The notes below the pieces were generated by a model. That model did no database searches, was not told the DNA's origin, and saw nothing but the letters and a program-made list of their open reading frames with translations. The position numbers and the translations under genes were made by a program. A DNA stretch of 30,237 nt from Chloroflexota bacterium (GTDB lineage Bacteria > Chloroflexota > Anaerolineae > UBA1429): NCBI GenBank assembly GCA_012513595.1, contig JAAZBY010000419.1, forward strand, positions 1 through 30,237, in the 5' to 3' direction. Positions 8,278 to 16,296 of the stretch are shown here, in pieces (the first letter of the stretch is position 1; the number at the start of each line of letters is the position of its first letter).

Positions 8278-10782
8278 TCAAGCGTCGGGCCCGGCGTCAT
8301 CCTCCGTTGGCGCGCTCTGCACCAGCACCTCGCGCGGACGGTTCCCCTCCACTGGCGGGCCGATGATGCCGCGCTTTTCCAGGGCGTCCATCAGCCGCGA
8401 GGCACGGGAGTAGCCAATCCTGAGGCTGCGCTGCAGGTACGACGTCGAGGCGCGCTGCTGCGTCGTGACGATCGCAATCGCCTCCTCAAGCAGCTCATCC
8501 GCCGCTTCGGCGGGCGCCTCCAGCGCCTCAGCCCCCGGGCTGCCCGGCCACAGGGGCTGCTGCACCAGGTCCCCTTCTGGCAGCGTCGCGGCGCGCCCCG
8601 ACTGCGTGCCCGCCTGGGTCTTCCAGTGCCGCACGATGGCGCGCAGCTCCTCGTCAGACACCCAACACCCCTGTATGCGCTCCAGCTTGGGCGAATCGGG
8701 GGCCATGAACAGGCCGTCGCCGCTCCCAAGCAGCTTTTCGGCACCGGGCGTGTCGAGGATCACGCGCGAGTCGGTTTGCGAGGAGACGGCAAACGCCATC
8801 CGCGCGGGAAAGTTGGCCTTGATCAGGCCCGTCACCACGTCCACCGAGGGGCGCTGTGTAGCCACTACCAAATGGATGCCGGTGGCACGGGCCATCTGCG
8901 CCAGCCGACACAGCGCTCTCTCCACCTCTTCGGAGGAGACCATCATCAAGTCGGCGAGCTCGTCGATCAGGCAGACGATGTAGGGCATGGTGGTCTCGCC
9001 GCGCCCCGCGGCGCGCGCGTTAAAGCCGTCAATGTTCCGCGCGCCCACCGCTGCCAGACGCTCGTAGCGCTGGTCCATCTCACGAAGCAGCCACTGCAGC
9101 ACGCCCACCACCCGCGCCATGTCCACGACGACGGGCGCCAGCAGGTGCGGAATGCCGTTGTACCCCGAGAGCTCTACCCGCTTCGGGTCGACCATCAGCA
9201 GGCGCAACATCTCGGGGCTGTTGCGGCACAGCAGGCAGGCGATCAGGCTGTTCACGCAGACGCTCTTGCCCGAGCCCGTGGAACCGGCGATCAGCAGGTG
9301 CGGCAGGGTGCCTAGGTCGGCCACGACCGGCTCTCCGGACACGTCCCTCCCCAGCCCCACGGCCAGCGGCGAGCGCTGCGCCCGGTACTCGGGGGATTCG
9401 AGGACGCCGCGCAGCCCCACGATAGCGGGCGTGCTGTTGGGCACCTCCACGCCGACCACGGCCTTGCCCGGCACCGGCGCCTCGATGCGAATCGGTGAGG
9501 CGGCCAATGCCAAAGCCAGGTCGTTCGACAGGCCCTGGATGCGGCTCACCTTCACCTTGGAGCGCACCGTGCGCCCCTGGCGGTTAGTCCGTTCGGTAAA
9601 GCCGGGCTCCAGCCCGAACTGCGTCACCGCCGGGCCGGGGTTGACCTCGACCACCGACACGGGGACTCCCAGGCTGATCAGGGTGTGCTCGATCAGGCGT
9701 GACTTTTCCCGCAGCTCGGCGACGTTCACGCGTCCATCCTGATAGGTAAGGAGGACGTCGTCAAAGCGCGGCACGTCCCAGGGGCCCGCCTCCACCTGCC
9801 AGGCCGGGATATCCTCCGTCCGGGCCGCCTTGGGGGGCGTCTGTACCGACGGCGCAGTAGGCTTGGCGACGGGGGGTTCCGTAACGACTGGGGTGGGCTT
9901 GGGAACCTGTGCGGGCGGGGCCGGCGTGGGGACGGGGTCGGGGGCCTGCGGCAACGCGGGTACCGACGGGGCCTCGAAGGCCGGCGCCGCACCGTCAGGC
10001 GCCTCGGCCGGCTGGGCCACAGCCAGGCGCGCCACGGCCCGGCGCAGGGTCGCCAGCGCCGAGGCGACGCCGGCAATAAGCTCCGCCGCCGTAATGCCCA
10101 ACACCGCCGGCAGGGCGATCAACCCTATGGCCACTAGGACAACCGCGGCGCCCGCCCCGCCCAAAGCCCCGGCCAAGGTCCCGTCGATCGCCTGGCCAAG
10201 CGTTCCGCCTCCGCGGGCCAGGCCGGCCCGCGTCGCGGGGAGCGCGCGGAACCGCTGGGTCAGCGCCAGCGCCACAAACAGGAGCGTCGCCCCACCGGCC
10301 AGGCGCGGCCAGGGCACGGCCAGGCGGTACCCCAGGCCCAGGGCCACCAGCCAGCCGCCCACTGCAGCCACGCTGAGGGGCACAACATACGTTCCCCAAC
10401 CCAGGGCCACGTGCAGCCTCTCAAAGAGCCCCGCCGCCAGATGCGCCTTGTGGCCGGTGAGCTGCCCAAGAAAGATGAGCGCGGCCACAACCAGAAGCGC
10501 CATGCCCCCGACCCAGGCCCGCTGCGCCGGGGTCCCAGGGAGCCGTGGCAGCCTCTGCAGGTAGCCGGCCCATCGCCCCGTAGCCCGCCGCCGGTACCGC
10601 GGGGCGCCGGTGGCGCCAGTCCTGGCCCGCGGACGAGTCGTCGGGGCCCGGCCACGCCCGGTGGTCGCCGTAGCCTTCTTGCCTCGCGCCGCGGCGGAGC
10701 CCCCCTTGCCGCTCGAGGTAGCACGGGTGCTGCTCGTCCGCTTGGCCCCGGCCGCGGGCGTGGCCTTACGTCGCGCCGTCAT
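8278..10782 (-). CDS. ftsK: DNA translocase FtsK/SpoIIIE
   Basis: FtsK pumps double-stranded DNA at the division septum to clear and resolve chromosome termini. The 834-residue protein has a basic Ala/Arg/Thr-rich N-terminal tail (1-70) and four predicted membrane helices (about 89-108, 132-152, 160-175, 213-231). A Pro/Ala-rich linker (about 245-320) leads to the motor. Visible motor motifs are the Walker A GSTGSGKS (about 500-507), VDPKRVELSGYNGIPHL and Walker B LIDELADLM near 608. The C-terminal winged-helix gamma domain (about 760-810: IVTTQQRASTSYLQR...SRASRLMDALE) normally reads KOPS-type polarity sequences. The ATG at 10782 has a GAGGGGG upstream. It lies 61 bases after rnj. Confidence 0.95.
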   Translation of the reverse strand: MTARRKATPAAGAKRTSSTRATSSGKGGSAAARGKKATATTGRGRAPTTRPRARTGATGAPRYRRRATGRWAGYLQRLPRLPGTPAQRAWVGGMALLVVAALIFLGQLTGHKAHLAAGLFERLHVALGWGTYVVPLSVAAVGGWLVALGLGYRLAVPWPRLAGGATLLFVALALTQRFRALPATRAGLARGGGTLGQAIDGTLAGALGGAGAAVVLVAIGLIALPAVLGITAAELIAGVASALATLRRAVARLAVAQPAEAPDGAAPAFEAPSVPALPQAPDPVPTPAPPAQVPKPTPVVTEPPVAKPTAPSVQTPPKAARTEDIPAWQVEAGPWDVPRFDDVLLTYQDGRVNVAELREKSRLIEHTLISLGVPVSVVEVNPGPAVTQFGLEPGFTERTNRQGRTVRSKVKVSRIQGLSNDLALALAASPIRIEAPVPGKAVVGVEVPNSTPAIVGLRGVLESPEYRAQRSPLAVGLGRDVSGEPVVADLGTLPHLLIAGSTGSGKSVCVNSLIACLLCRNSPEMLRLLMVDPKRVELSGYNGIPHLLAPVVVDMARVVGVLQWLLREMDQRYERLAAVGARNIDGFNARAAGRGETTMPYIVCLIDELADLMMVSSEEVERALCRLAQMARATGIHLVVATQRPSVDVVTGLIKANFPARMAFAVSSQTDSRVILDTPGAEKLLGSGDGLFMAPDSPKLERIQGCWVSDEELRAIVRHWKTQAGTQSGRAATLPEGDLVQQPLWPGSPGAEALEAPAEAADELLEEAIAIVTTQQRASTSYLQRSLRIGYSRASRLMDALEKRGIIGPPVEGNRPREVLVQSAPTEDDAGPDA

Positions 10783-10843
10783 GTGCGCACCCCCTCGCGA
10801 GGGGCGCTGCCCTGCGTTCCGCCGTGGCGGCTACCTTGCCCTC

Positions 10844-12487
10844 TCACACCCGTATCACCAATGGCACGATCATCGGATGGCGGCCCGTCTCTTGCCGCGT
10901 GAACCGCCGCAGGTACACGTCGATCCGGTCGGCCACCTCGGCGCGCGACCCGCCCACCTCGACGGCCCGGGTCACCTGCTCGCGCACCTTTTCGAGTAGG
11001 CCGTTGCTCTCGTCCTCGTCCACAAACCCGCGCGTGATGATCTGGGGCGCGCCGACCAGCCCGCCGGTGTACTTGTCCATAGTGACCACGGCCAGGAGGA
11101 AGCCGTTGCGCGACAGGTGCCGTCGATCGTCCAGCACCGTCTCGCGGACGTCGCCCACGCCGAGGCCGTCCACGAACACATAGTTGTCGCAGACGTGCTC
11201 CACCACCTCGCCGCCCTGCTCGCCGATCTCCAGCACATCGCCGCTCTCCAGAACATAGATGCGCTCCGGCGGGATGCCGCACTGCTGGGCGAGTTTGGAG
11301 TGCAGGACGAGGTGCCGGTACTCCCCGTGTACGGGCACAAAGAACTGCGGCCTGATGAGGTTTATCATCATCTTTTGCTCTTCCTGGCTGGCGTGCCCCG
11401 AAACGTGGACATCCAGCACCTCGTCATAGTAGACGTCGGCGCCCAGCCGGAAGAGGTTGTCGAGCGTGCGGTTGACCATCTCCTCGTTACCCGGGATGGG
11501 GCTGGCCGAGACGATCACCGTGTCCCCGGGCATCACATACACCGAGCGGAACGTCCCCTGCCCCATACGCACCAGGGCGGAGGTCGGCTCCCCCTGGCTG
11601 CCGGTACAGATCAGGGCCACCTGGTGATCGGGCAGCTGATCCAGCTGCTCGACCGACAGCAGCGTGTTCTCGCTGACCTTGAGATAGCCCAGCTCGCGGG
11701 CAATCTTGACGTTGTTCACCATGCTGCGCCCGACTACGGCCACTCGCCGACCGTACTGCGCAGCGGTATCGATGACCTGCTGCAGACGCGAGATGTTGGA
11801 GGCAAAGGTAGCCACGATCACGCGCCCCTGTGCCTTGGCAAAGGAACGCGACAGAGTCTCTCCGAGGGCCTGCTCGGAGGGCGTGTAGCCCTGCGCCTCG
11901 GCGTTGGTCGAGTCAGAAAGGAGCAGCAGCACCCCCCGGCCGCCCAGCTCCGCCAGCTTGGCGAAATCGGTCGGCCGCCCATCCACCGGGCTGTGGTCGA
12001 ACTTGAAGTCGCCGGTGTGCACCACCAGCCCCGCCGGGGTCTGGATACCCAGCCCGACGCCATCGGGAATGCTGTGGCTGACGCGAAAGAACTCGATCCG
12101 GAAGGGGTCCAGCGGCAGCACGTCGAGCGGGGAGATGGTGTGCAGGTCTACGTCGGTGACCTTGGCCTCGCGGAGCTTGACCTCGATCAGGCCACGGGTC
12201 AGCCGCGTGGCGTAGACAGGCGCTTTGACGCGGTGCAGCAGGTAGGGGAGCGCCCCGATGTGGTCTTCATGGCCATGGGTGATGACCACGGCCTTGACCC
12301 GCTCGGCCCGTTCGTAGACGTAGCTCAGATCCGGGATGACGATATCGACCCCGTACATGTCATTTTCGGGGATCATGAGGCCCGCGTCGACGATCAAGAG
12401 GCTGTCGTCGTACTCGAGGACCAGCATGTTGCGGCCGATTTCGCCGAGTCCGCCGAGGGGCACGATGCGCAAGGTGCTGGCGGCCAA
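10844..12487 (-). CDS. rnj: ribonuclease J
   Basis: RNase J is a metallo-beta-lactamase/beta-CASP enzyme with 5'-3' exonuclease and endonuclease activity in mRNA decay and rRNA maturation. The 547-residue product shows GGLGEIGRN at the start, the zinc motif HGHEDH (residues 71-76), HTGDFKFD near 165, SDSTNAE, the beta-CASP segments around GRSMVNN and CTGSQGEP, and HVSGHASQEEQ and PVHGEYRHL, ending with the RNase J C-terminal domain. Length matches the family. The start codon is TTG at 12487: GGAGG sits five bases upstream and no better in-frame start is present. The UDG stop is only 15 bases upstream, so the two are almost certainly co-transcribed. Confidence 0.95.
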   Translation of the reverse strand: MAASTLRIVPLGGLGEIGRNMLVLEYDDSLLIVDAGLMIPENDMYGVDIVIPDLSYVYERAERVKAVVITHGHEDHIGALPYLLHRVKAPVYATRLTRGLIEVKLREAKVTDVDLHTISPLDVLPLDPFRIEFFRVSHSIPDGVGLGIQTPAGLVVHTGDFKFDHSPVDGRPTDFAKLAELGGRGVLLLLSDSTNAEAQGYTPSEQALGETLSRSFAKAQGRVIVATFASNISRLQQVIDTAAQYGRRVAVVGRSMVNNVKIARELGYLKVSENTLLSVEQLDQLPDHQVALICTGSQGEPTSALVRMGQGTFRSVYVMPGDTVIVSASPIPGNEEMVNRTLDNLFRLGADVYYDEVLDVHVSGHASQEEQKMMINLIRPQFFVPVHGEYRHLVLHSKLAQQCGIPPERIYVLESGDVLEIGEQGGEVVEHVCDNYVFVDGLGVGDVRETVLDDRRHLSRNGFLLAVVTMDKYTGGLVGAPQIITRGFVDEDESNGLLEKVREQVTRAVEVGGSRAEVADRIDVYLRRFTRQETGRHPMIVPLVIRV

Positions 12488-12502
12488 GAGAACCTCCGTG
12501 AA

Positions 12503-13108
12503 CTAGAATAGGCTGAGTTGCTCCGGCGGCTGGCTCAGCCCGTCCTCAGGCTCTACGGAGCTCAGCTCTGCGAGCAGCGCAGGTATCTTGAGAAAGTCCT
12601 GTTCGATCATCGAGCGGAACCGCTGCTGGTGCAGTGCCGCGGCGGGGTGGAACATCGGCAGGTAGACGAGGTCGCCCACGCGCTTGGCCGTGCCATGCAC
12701 AGAGGAAATGGTGACCCCGGAGAAGGCGATCTGCATCGAAAAGCGCCCCAGCGTCACCACGATCTTGGGCTTGATCAGGGCGATCTGCCGATCCAGGAAA
12801 GGCCGGCAGGCCGCCAGCTCGTCGGGCATGGGGTCCCGGTTTTCCGGGGGGCGGCACTTGAGGACGTTGGTGATAAACACGTCGGACCGGCGCAGATTGA
12901 TCGAATGGAGCAGGCTTTCCAGGAACTGCCCCGCCGCGCCGACAAAGGGGCGTCCCTGCTGGTCTTCGTGGTACCCGGGCCCTTCGCCAACCAGCATGAT
13001 CCTGGCGTCCTCCGGGCCTTCGCCGGGCACCGCCAGGGTCCGTACAGACGCCAGGCGACAGAGCCGACAGCGGCGGACCTCCTCAGCGATCTGCACGATT
13101 CCTGACAA
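12503..13108 (-). CDS. type 4 uracil-DNA glycosylase (4Fe-4S)
   Basis: This 201-residue enzyme excises uracil from DNA produced by cytosine deamination. It belongs to the family 4 UDGs, first known from thermophiles. The active-site segment GEGPGYHEDQQGRPFVG (41-57) and MFHPAAAL near the C terminus are present. Four cysteines (C14, C17, C85, C101) have the spacing of the iron-sulfur cluster ligands. NVLKCRPPENRDP is also typical. The start is a TTG at 13108 with GGGGAGG five bases upstream; no ATG is available near the conserved N terminus. The C terminus ends with QLSLF, which resembles short clamp-binding peptides (QLxLF), so docking on the beta clamp is plausible. It is the first gene of the operon. 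Confidence 0.92.
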   Translation of the reverse strand: MSGIVQIAEEVRRCRLCRLASVRTLAVPGEGPEDARIMLVGEGPGYHEDQQGRPFVGAAGQFLESLLHSINLRRSDVFITNVLKCRPPENRDPMPDELAACRPFLDRQIALIKPKIVVTLGRFSMQIAFSGVTISSVHGTAKRVGDLVYLPMFHPAAALHQQRFRSMIEQDFLKIPALLAELSSVEPEDGLSQPPEQLSLF

Positions 13109-13187
13109 TGTGACCTCCCCTGGGCACCACCAACGCCACGCGCCCCACCGGGTTGCCGGCGGGCACGTCGCACGTCGTCAGTATTCG

Positions 13188-13216
13188 ATTATACGCGCGC
13201 GGCCGGGGCGCGTCCA
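13188..13216 (-). promoter_or_regulatory. sigma-70-type promoter for the UDG-rnj-ftsK-oxidase-rsmG operon
   Basis: On the minus strand a perfect TATAAT (13193-13188) is preceded by TGGACG (13216-13211, four of six matches to TTGACA) with a 17-base spacer. Transcription would start near 13181, about 70 bases before the UDG start codon. The -35 element lies inside the loop side of an inverted repeat (13201-13234). Confidence 0.6.
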
Positions 13217-13234
13217 GAAAGGTGCACCCCGGCC
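13201..13234 (-). terminator. GC-rich inverted repeat after the lipid kinase gene, terminator or operator
   Basis: GGCCGGGG (13201-13208) pairs perfectly with CCCCGGCC (13227-13234). Two further inner pairs are possible. It lies 46 bases beyond the stop of the lipid kinase and overlaps the -35 element of the following promoter. There is no U run after it on the minus strand, so intrinsic termination is uncertain. An operator controlling the UDG operon is an alternative. Confidence 0.35.
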
Positions 13235-13279
13235 TGGCCATCGGCGCAGAGCGTACCGACAGGCAGCGTCAGCGCAGGC

Positions 13280-14248
13280 TCAGCCCGCGCGGCTCCTGGC
13301 CAGTGACTGCTCCAGGGGGGGCCTGCAGAACAGGTCCGTGGCGGCGGGCGGCACGATGACCCGCAGCGCGCCGGGCTCGACGCGCACCTCGACAGGAGTG
13401 CGCTCCACCGGCTCGCCATCCAGCTGCACGGGCAGCGCCAGGTCGGAGCGCACGGTCAGCTCCTTGACCTGGTAGGCCTCCATCTTGAGCATGCCAACGT
13501 GCCGGCCGAGGATCACGGCGCCCATGTGCCGCAACGCGTCTACCGCGTCGTTCCCTTTGAAGACAAAGACGTCGAGCAGGCCGTCGTCGAGGAGCGCCCC
13601 AGGTGCCAGGCGAAAGGTGCCCGCGTAGAACTGCGCGTTGGTCGCGATCACCGCCAGGGCCCGCTCGCGCGTCGTCACCCCGTCGATCGTGATGGTCATG
13701 CGCGTGCCGCGGCGGCTGAACGCCAAGCCCAGCACCGCAGCATAGTACCGGAGGTTGCGCAGACTGCGCGCCGCCCGGGGACGAACCGGCTCGACGGCCT
13801 GGGTCACCAGCGCGTCGAACCCGATGCCCAGATGCAGGATAAAGTGCCTCCGCCCCACGCGCCCGAGGTCCACGGCGCGCACTTCTCCCTCCAGGAGCAC
13901 CTGCGCCGCGTCGAGCAGGGCGGTGCGGGAGGAGGGCGTCCAGTGCGGGATGCGCAGGTTCCGGGCCCAGACGTTGCCGGTGCCCACCGGCAGCACCCCC
14001 AGGATACAGCCGCTGCCGGCCAGGCCGGCGGCCACCTCGCCCAGGGTGCCATCGCCGCCCACGGCCACGACCAGGTCGTTCCCCTCGCGAGCAGCGCCGG
14101 CCGCCAGGCGCAGGCCATCCCCGGGCGCGGCCGTCTGCCGGATGGCCACCTGCCAACCGTGCTGGGCCAGCATGTCTGCCACCTGCTGGACCTCGCGATG
14201 GACGTCACGCTGGCCCGCGGCCGGGTTGTGGATCAGCACCGTCTTCAT
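13280..14248 (-). CDS. diacylglycerol/lipid kinase family protein
   Basis: This is a 322-residue member of the DAGK catalytic-domain family (DgkB, YegS, BmrU). These soluble enzymes phosphorylate diacylglycerol or related lipids using ATP at the inner membrane face. Motifs seen are IHNPAAG at the N terminus, GGDGTLGEV (64-72) for nucleotide binding, PVGTGNVWARN (87-97), FDALV, and the C-terminal LDGEP loop. The exact lipid substrate cannot be read from the sequence. The ATG at 14248 matches the conserved N terminus; it has no spaced Shine-Dalgarno sequence and sits about where transcription should begin from the promoter at 14255-14283. Divergent from the Gfo/Idh gene, 205 bases away. Confidence 0.9.
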   Translation of the reverse strand: MKTVLIHNPAAGQRDVHREVQQVADMLAQHGWQVAIRQTAAPGDGLRLAAGAAREGNDLVVAVGGDGTLGEVAAGLAGSGCILGVLPVGTGNVWARNLRIPHWTPSSRTALLDAAQVLLEGEVRAVDLGRVGRRHFILHLGIGFDALVTQAVEPVRPRAARSLRNLRYYAAVLGLAFSRRGTRMTITIDGVTTRERALAVIATNAQFYAGTFRLAPGALLDDGLLDVFVFKGNDAVDALRHMGAVILGRHVGMLKMEAYQVKELTVRSDLALPVQLDGEPVERTPVEVRVEPGALRVIVPPAATDLFCRPPLEQSLARSRAG

Positions 14249-14254
14249 GGTCCC

Positions 14255-14283
14255 ACTATAGCGCCCCGGCGCGGCCCTGTCTA
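14255..14283 (-). promoter_or_regulatory. promoter of the lipid kinase gene, predicted leaderless
   Basis: TAGACA (14283-14278; five of six to TTGACA) and TATAGT (14260-14255; five of six to TATAAT) are separated by 17 bases on the minus strand. A start 6-7 bases after the -10 box falls on or next to the A of the lipid kinase ATG at 14248, which implies a leaderless transcript. Confidence 0.6.
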
Positions 14284-14344
14284 GTCTCGGAGAGAAAACC
14301 GCACTATCCCATATTCCGCCACTATGCACGACAACTGGGACGAG

Positions 14345-14363
14345 GGCGGTATTTAGCACCGCC
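14345..14363. repeat. inverted repeat between divergent promoters (1)
   Basis: GGCGGT (14345-14350) and ACCGCC (14358-14363) are perfectly complementary around a 7-base AT-rich centre. It lies between the two divergent promoters, as an operator would. No regulator gene is adjacent. Confidence 0.4.
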
Positions 14364-14365
14364 GC

Positions 14366-14385
14366 GCCGCGGCCCGCGCCGCGGC
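14366..14385. repeat. inverted repeat between divergent promoters (2)
   Basis: GCCGCGG (14366-14372) and CCGCGGC (14379-14385) form a perfect inverted repeat with a 6-base centre, ending three bases before the -35 element of the + strand promoter. In such GC-rich sequence chance is not excluded. Confidence 0.35.
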
Positions 14386-14388
14386 ACC

Positions 14389-14417
14389 TTGGCAGGCACA
14401 CATGCCGCGGGTAGAAT
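14389..14417 (+). promoter_or_regulatory. promoter of the Gfo/Idh oxidoreductase gene
   Basis: TTGGCA (14389-14394) and TAGAAT (14412-14417), each five of six to consensus, have a 17-base spacer. Transcription would begin near 14424, giving a leader of about 30 bases that contains the Shine-Dalgarno sequence GGGAGGGG at 14441-14448. Confidence 0.6.
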
Positions 14418-14453
14418 CGGCGCATCGGTCCGAGCGCGCTGGGAGGGGTGACC

Positions 14454-15470
14454 ATGCTACGAATGGGGATCATCGGTCTGGGCGGCATCGGCAGGTATCA
14501 CCTGGCACGCTACTCTCAGGTGCCCGAGGCGCAGGTCGTGGCCGTGGCGGACGTCCGCGCCGACCTCCTGCGCGGTGACCGTTCCCTCGACGGCCTCTTT
14601 GCGCCGCCGCCCGAGGAGATCCTCTGGTTCAGCGACTATCGCGACCTGCTCGCCTCCGGCGAGGTCGACGCAGTAGACATCTGCCTGCCCACCGACCTGC
14701 ACCGCCCCGCCGCCGTGGCCGCCCTGCAGGCCGGGCTGCATGTGCTGGTGGAAAAGCCGATGGCGCTCACCCTGGAGGACTGTGACGCCATGCTCGCCGC
14801 GGCGCACGCCGCCGGTCCGGTCTTCATGGTGGCCCATTGCATCCGCTTCTGGCCAGAGTACCAGTACCTGGCCGAGCTGGTACAAAGCGGGGCGACCGGC
14901 CGCCTCCTGTCGCTGCAGATGTCTCGCCAGGGGTCCCGCCCGGGGGGGATCAACTCGGGCTGGATGTCTCAGGCGGCGCGCAGCGGCGGGGCCATCCTCG
15001 ACCTGCACATCCACGACATCGACTTTTGCCAGTATCTCCTGGGGCTGCCCGAGCGCGTGCAGGCCTACGGGGGCTGCAGCCAGGGCCCGGCCGCCGGGTA
15101 CGACTATGTGCTGGCCAACCTCGACTATGGCGATGGGACGCAGGTCAGCGCCACGGCCCACTGGGTTGACGTGCCCCTGCCCTTTGCCGCCCGCTTCGAG
15201 GCCCGCCTCGAGGGTGCCTTCCTGCGCTTTGACAGCAGCCTCAAGCCGACGCTGACCGTCTATCGGCCCGACGGCGCCGAACACCCCGACCTGCCGGGGC
15301 CCGATGCCTACGTGAACGAGCTGCGCTACTTTGCCGGGCAGGCACTGGCCAACGAGCCCCCGCAGCGCTGCCTGGCGCGCGAGGCGCGCAACTCGGTGGG
15401 CCTGGTCCTGAGCGAGGTGGCCTCCATTGATTGTCGGGAACCGCGGCGCGTGGCGGATTGGGCCATCTAG
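14454..15470 (+). CDS. Gfo/Idh/MocA family NAD(P)-dependent oxidoreductase
   Basis: This 338-residue sugar or inositol dehydrogenase-like enzyme has a Rossmann domain with GLGGIG (8-13) and the family EKP motif (VEKPMAL, near residue 100), then MVAHCIRFWPEY and the substrate-domain segment GGAILDLHIHDIDF. The family oxidises or epimerises pyranoses, cyclitols and related compounds; the specific substrate cannot be assigned. ATG 14454 is chosen over GTG 14448 because the Shine-Dalgarno GGGAGGGG ends five bases before it. It has its own promoter. Convergent with the nucleoside phosphorylase gene, 10 bases away, and near the GH38 mannosidase, which hints at a role in sugar salvage (inference). 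Confidence 0.9.
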   Translation: MLRMGIIGLGGIGRYHLARYSQVPEAQVVAVADVRADLLRGDRSLDGLFAPPPEEILWFSDYRDLLASGEVDAVDICLPTDLHRPAAVAALQAGLHVLVEKPMALTLEDCDAMLAAAHAAGPVFMVAHCIRFWPEYQYLAELVQSGATGRLLSLQMSRQGSRPGGINSGWMSQAARSGGAILDLHIHDIDFCQYLLGLPERVQAYGGCSQGPAAGYDYVLANLDYGDGTQVSATAHWVDVPLPFAARFEARLEGAFLRFDSSLKPTLTVYRPDGAEHPDLPGPDAYVNELRYFAGQALANEPPQRCLAREARNSVGLVLSEVASIDCREPRRVADWAI

Positions 15471-15480
15471 GCCGCCGGCG

Positions 15481-16257
15481 CTAGAGGGCCAGGCAGGCCT
15501 CGGCCGCCAGCCAGAAGAGGCGTTCGCGCACCGAGCCGCGCTCTTGCCAGCGGCGCGAGTCCCACTCGGTGCCGCTGACGTCGTCCCCGCCGTACAGGAG
15601 CTGCCCGAGCGCCACGCCGCGGAAGCGCGCCACGGCCAAGAGCGCGGCGGCCTCCATCTCGACGGTGAGGCAGCCCTCCTCGCGCCGGAGCGCCACGCGG
15701 CCGGCCGTCTCGCGGTAAAAGGCGTCGGTCGTCCAGGTCTTCCCCTTCAGGTACGCGACGCCGTAGCGCCGCAGAACCCCCTCCAGGGCGGCCACCGGCC
15801 CCGGCTCCGCCGCGACCTCCCGCGTCGGGGCCATGTAGTGGTACGAGGTGCCCTCGTCGCGCACGGCGGCGGTGACGATCACCGGGTGCCCGACGACCAC
15901 GTCCTGGCGCAGGACGCCGGCCCCGCCACAGACCACGAATGCCTCGCAGCCCATGGCGATGAGCTCCTCGAGCACTCCCGCCGCGAGCGGCGCGCCGACG
16001 CCCGGGTGCGCCACAGCGATCTGCTGGCCGCCCACGCTCAGGGCGTAGACCGGGCTGCTGCCCTGCTCGCTGCGGATCTCGGCCACCTGCCGGGCGCCGT
16101 GCGCGGCGGCCAGGCCGGCCAGCACCTCCTGGAAGAAGCAGAGGACGCAGCATCGCGGGACGTCCGGGTGCCGCGGGATCAGCCGACCCGGCTCGATGAT
16201 CGCCTCGCGGTCCTCGTCGAACTCCAGGATGGGGTAGGGTTGTGGGGAAAGTGCCAT
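15481..16257 (-). CDS. nucleoside phosphorylase (PNP/uridine phosphorylase superfamily)
   Basis: This 258-residue enzyme is predicted to split nucleosides with phosphate into base and (deoxy)ribose 1-phosphate. The N-terminal PILEFDEDREAIIEP segment followed by a CCVLCFF strand is characteristic of a distinct nucleoside phosphorylase subgroup. Later motifs include VCGGAGVL, a TWTTDAFYRET segment and the superfamily ribose-binding VEMEAAALLAVA, where the Glu-Met-Glu contacts the sugar. Whether it prefers purine or pyrimidine nucleosides is not clear from sequence. The ATG at 16257 has GGGAG seven bases upstream. It is divergent from the 16433 gene and convergent with the Gfo/Idh gene, so it is a single-gene unit. 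Confidence 0.88.
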   Translation of the reverse strand: MALSPQPYPILEFDEDREAIIEPGRLIPRHPDVPRCCVLCFFQEVLAGLAAAHGARQVAEIRSEQGSSPVYALSVGGQQIAVAHPGVGAPLAAGVLEELIAMGCEAFVVCGGAGVLRQDVVVGHPVIVTAAVRDEGTSYHYMAPTREVAAEPGPVAALEGVLRRYGVAYLKGKTWTTDAFYRETAGRVALRREEGCLTVEMEAAALLAVARFRGVALGQLLYGGDDVSGTEWDSRRWQERGSVRERLFWLAAEACLAL

Positions 16258-16296
16258 GGAACGTCTCCCTTCGCGGCCTCTGCGCCCGGTCCCCCG

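Noticed and set aside
10791..10804. 14-base palindrome CCCCTCGCGAGGGG between rnj and ftsK
   Set aside because: It contains the ftsK ribosome-binding site and has no loop or U run; likely a chance product of GC-rich sequence.
11117..12511. Long open + strand frame antisense to rnj
   Set aside because: High-GC codon bias in rnj produces open antisense frames; the translation is His/Gln/Val-rich without domain character and has no ribosome-binding site.
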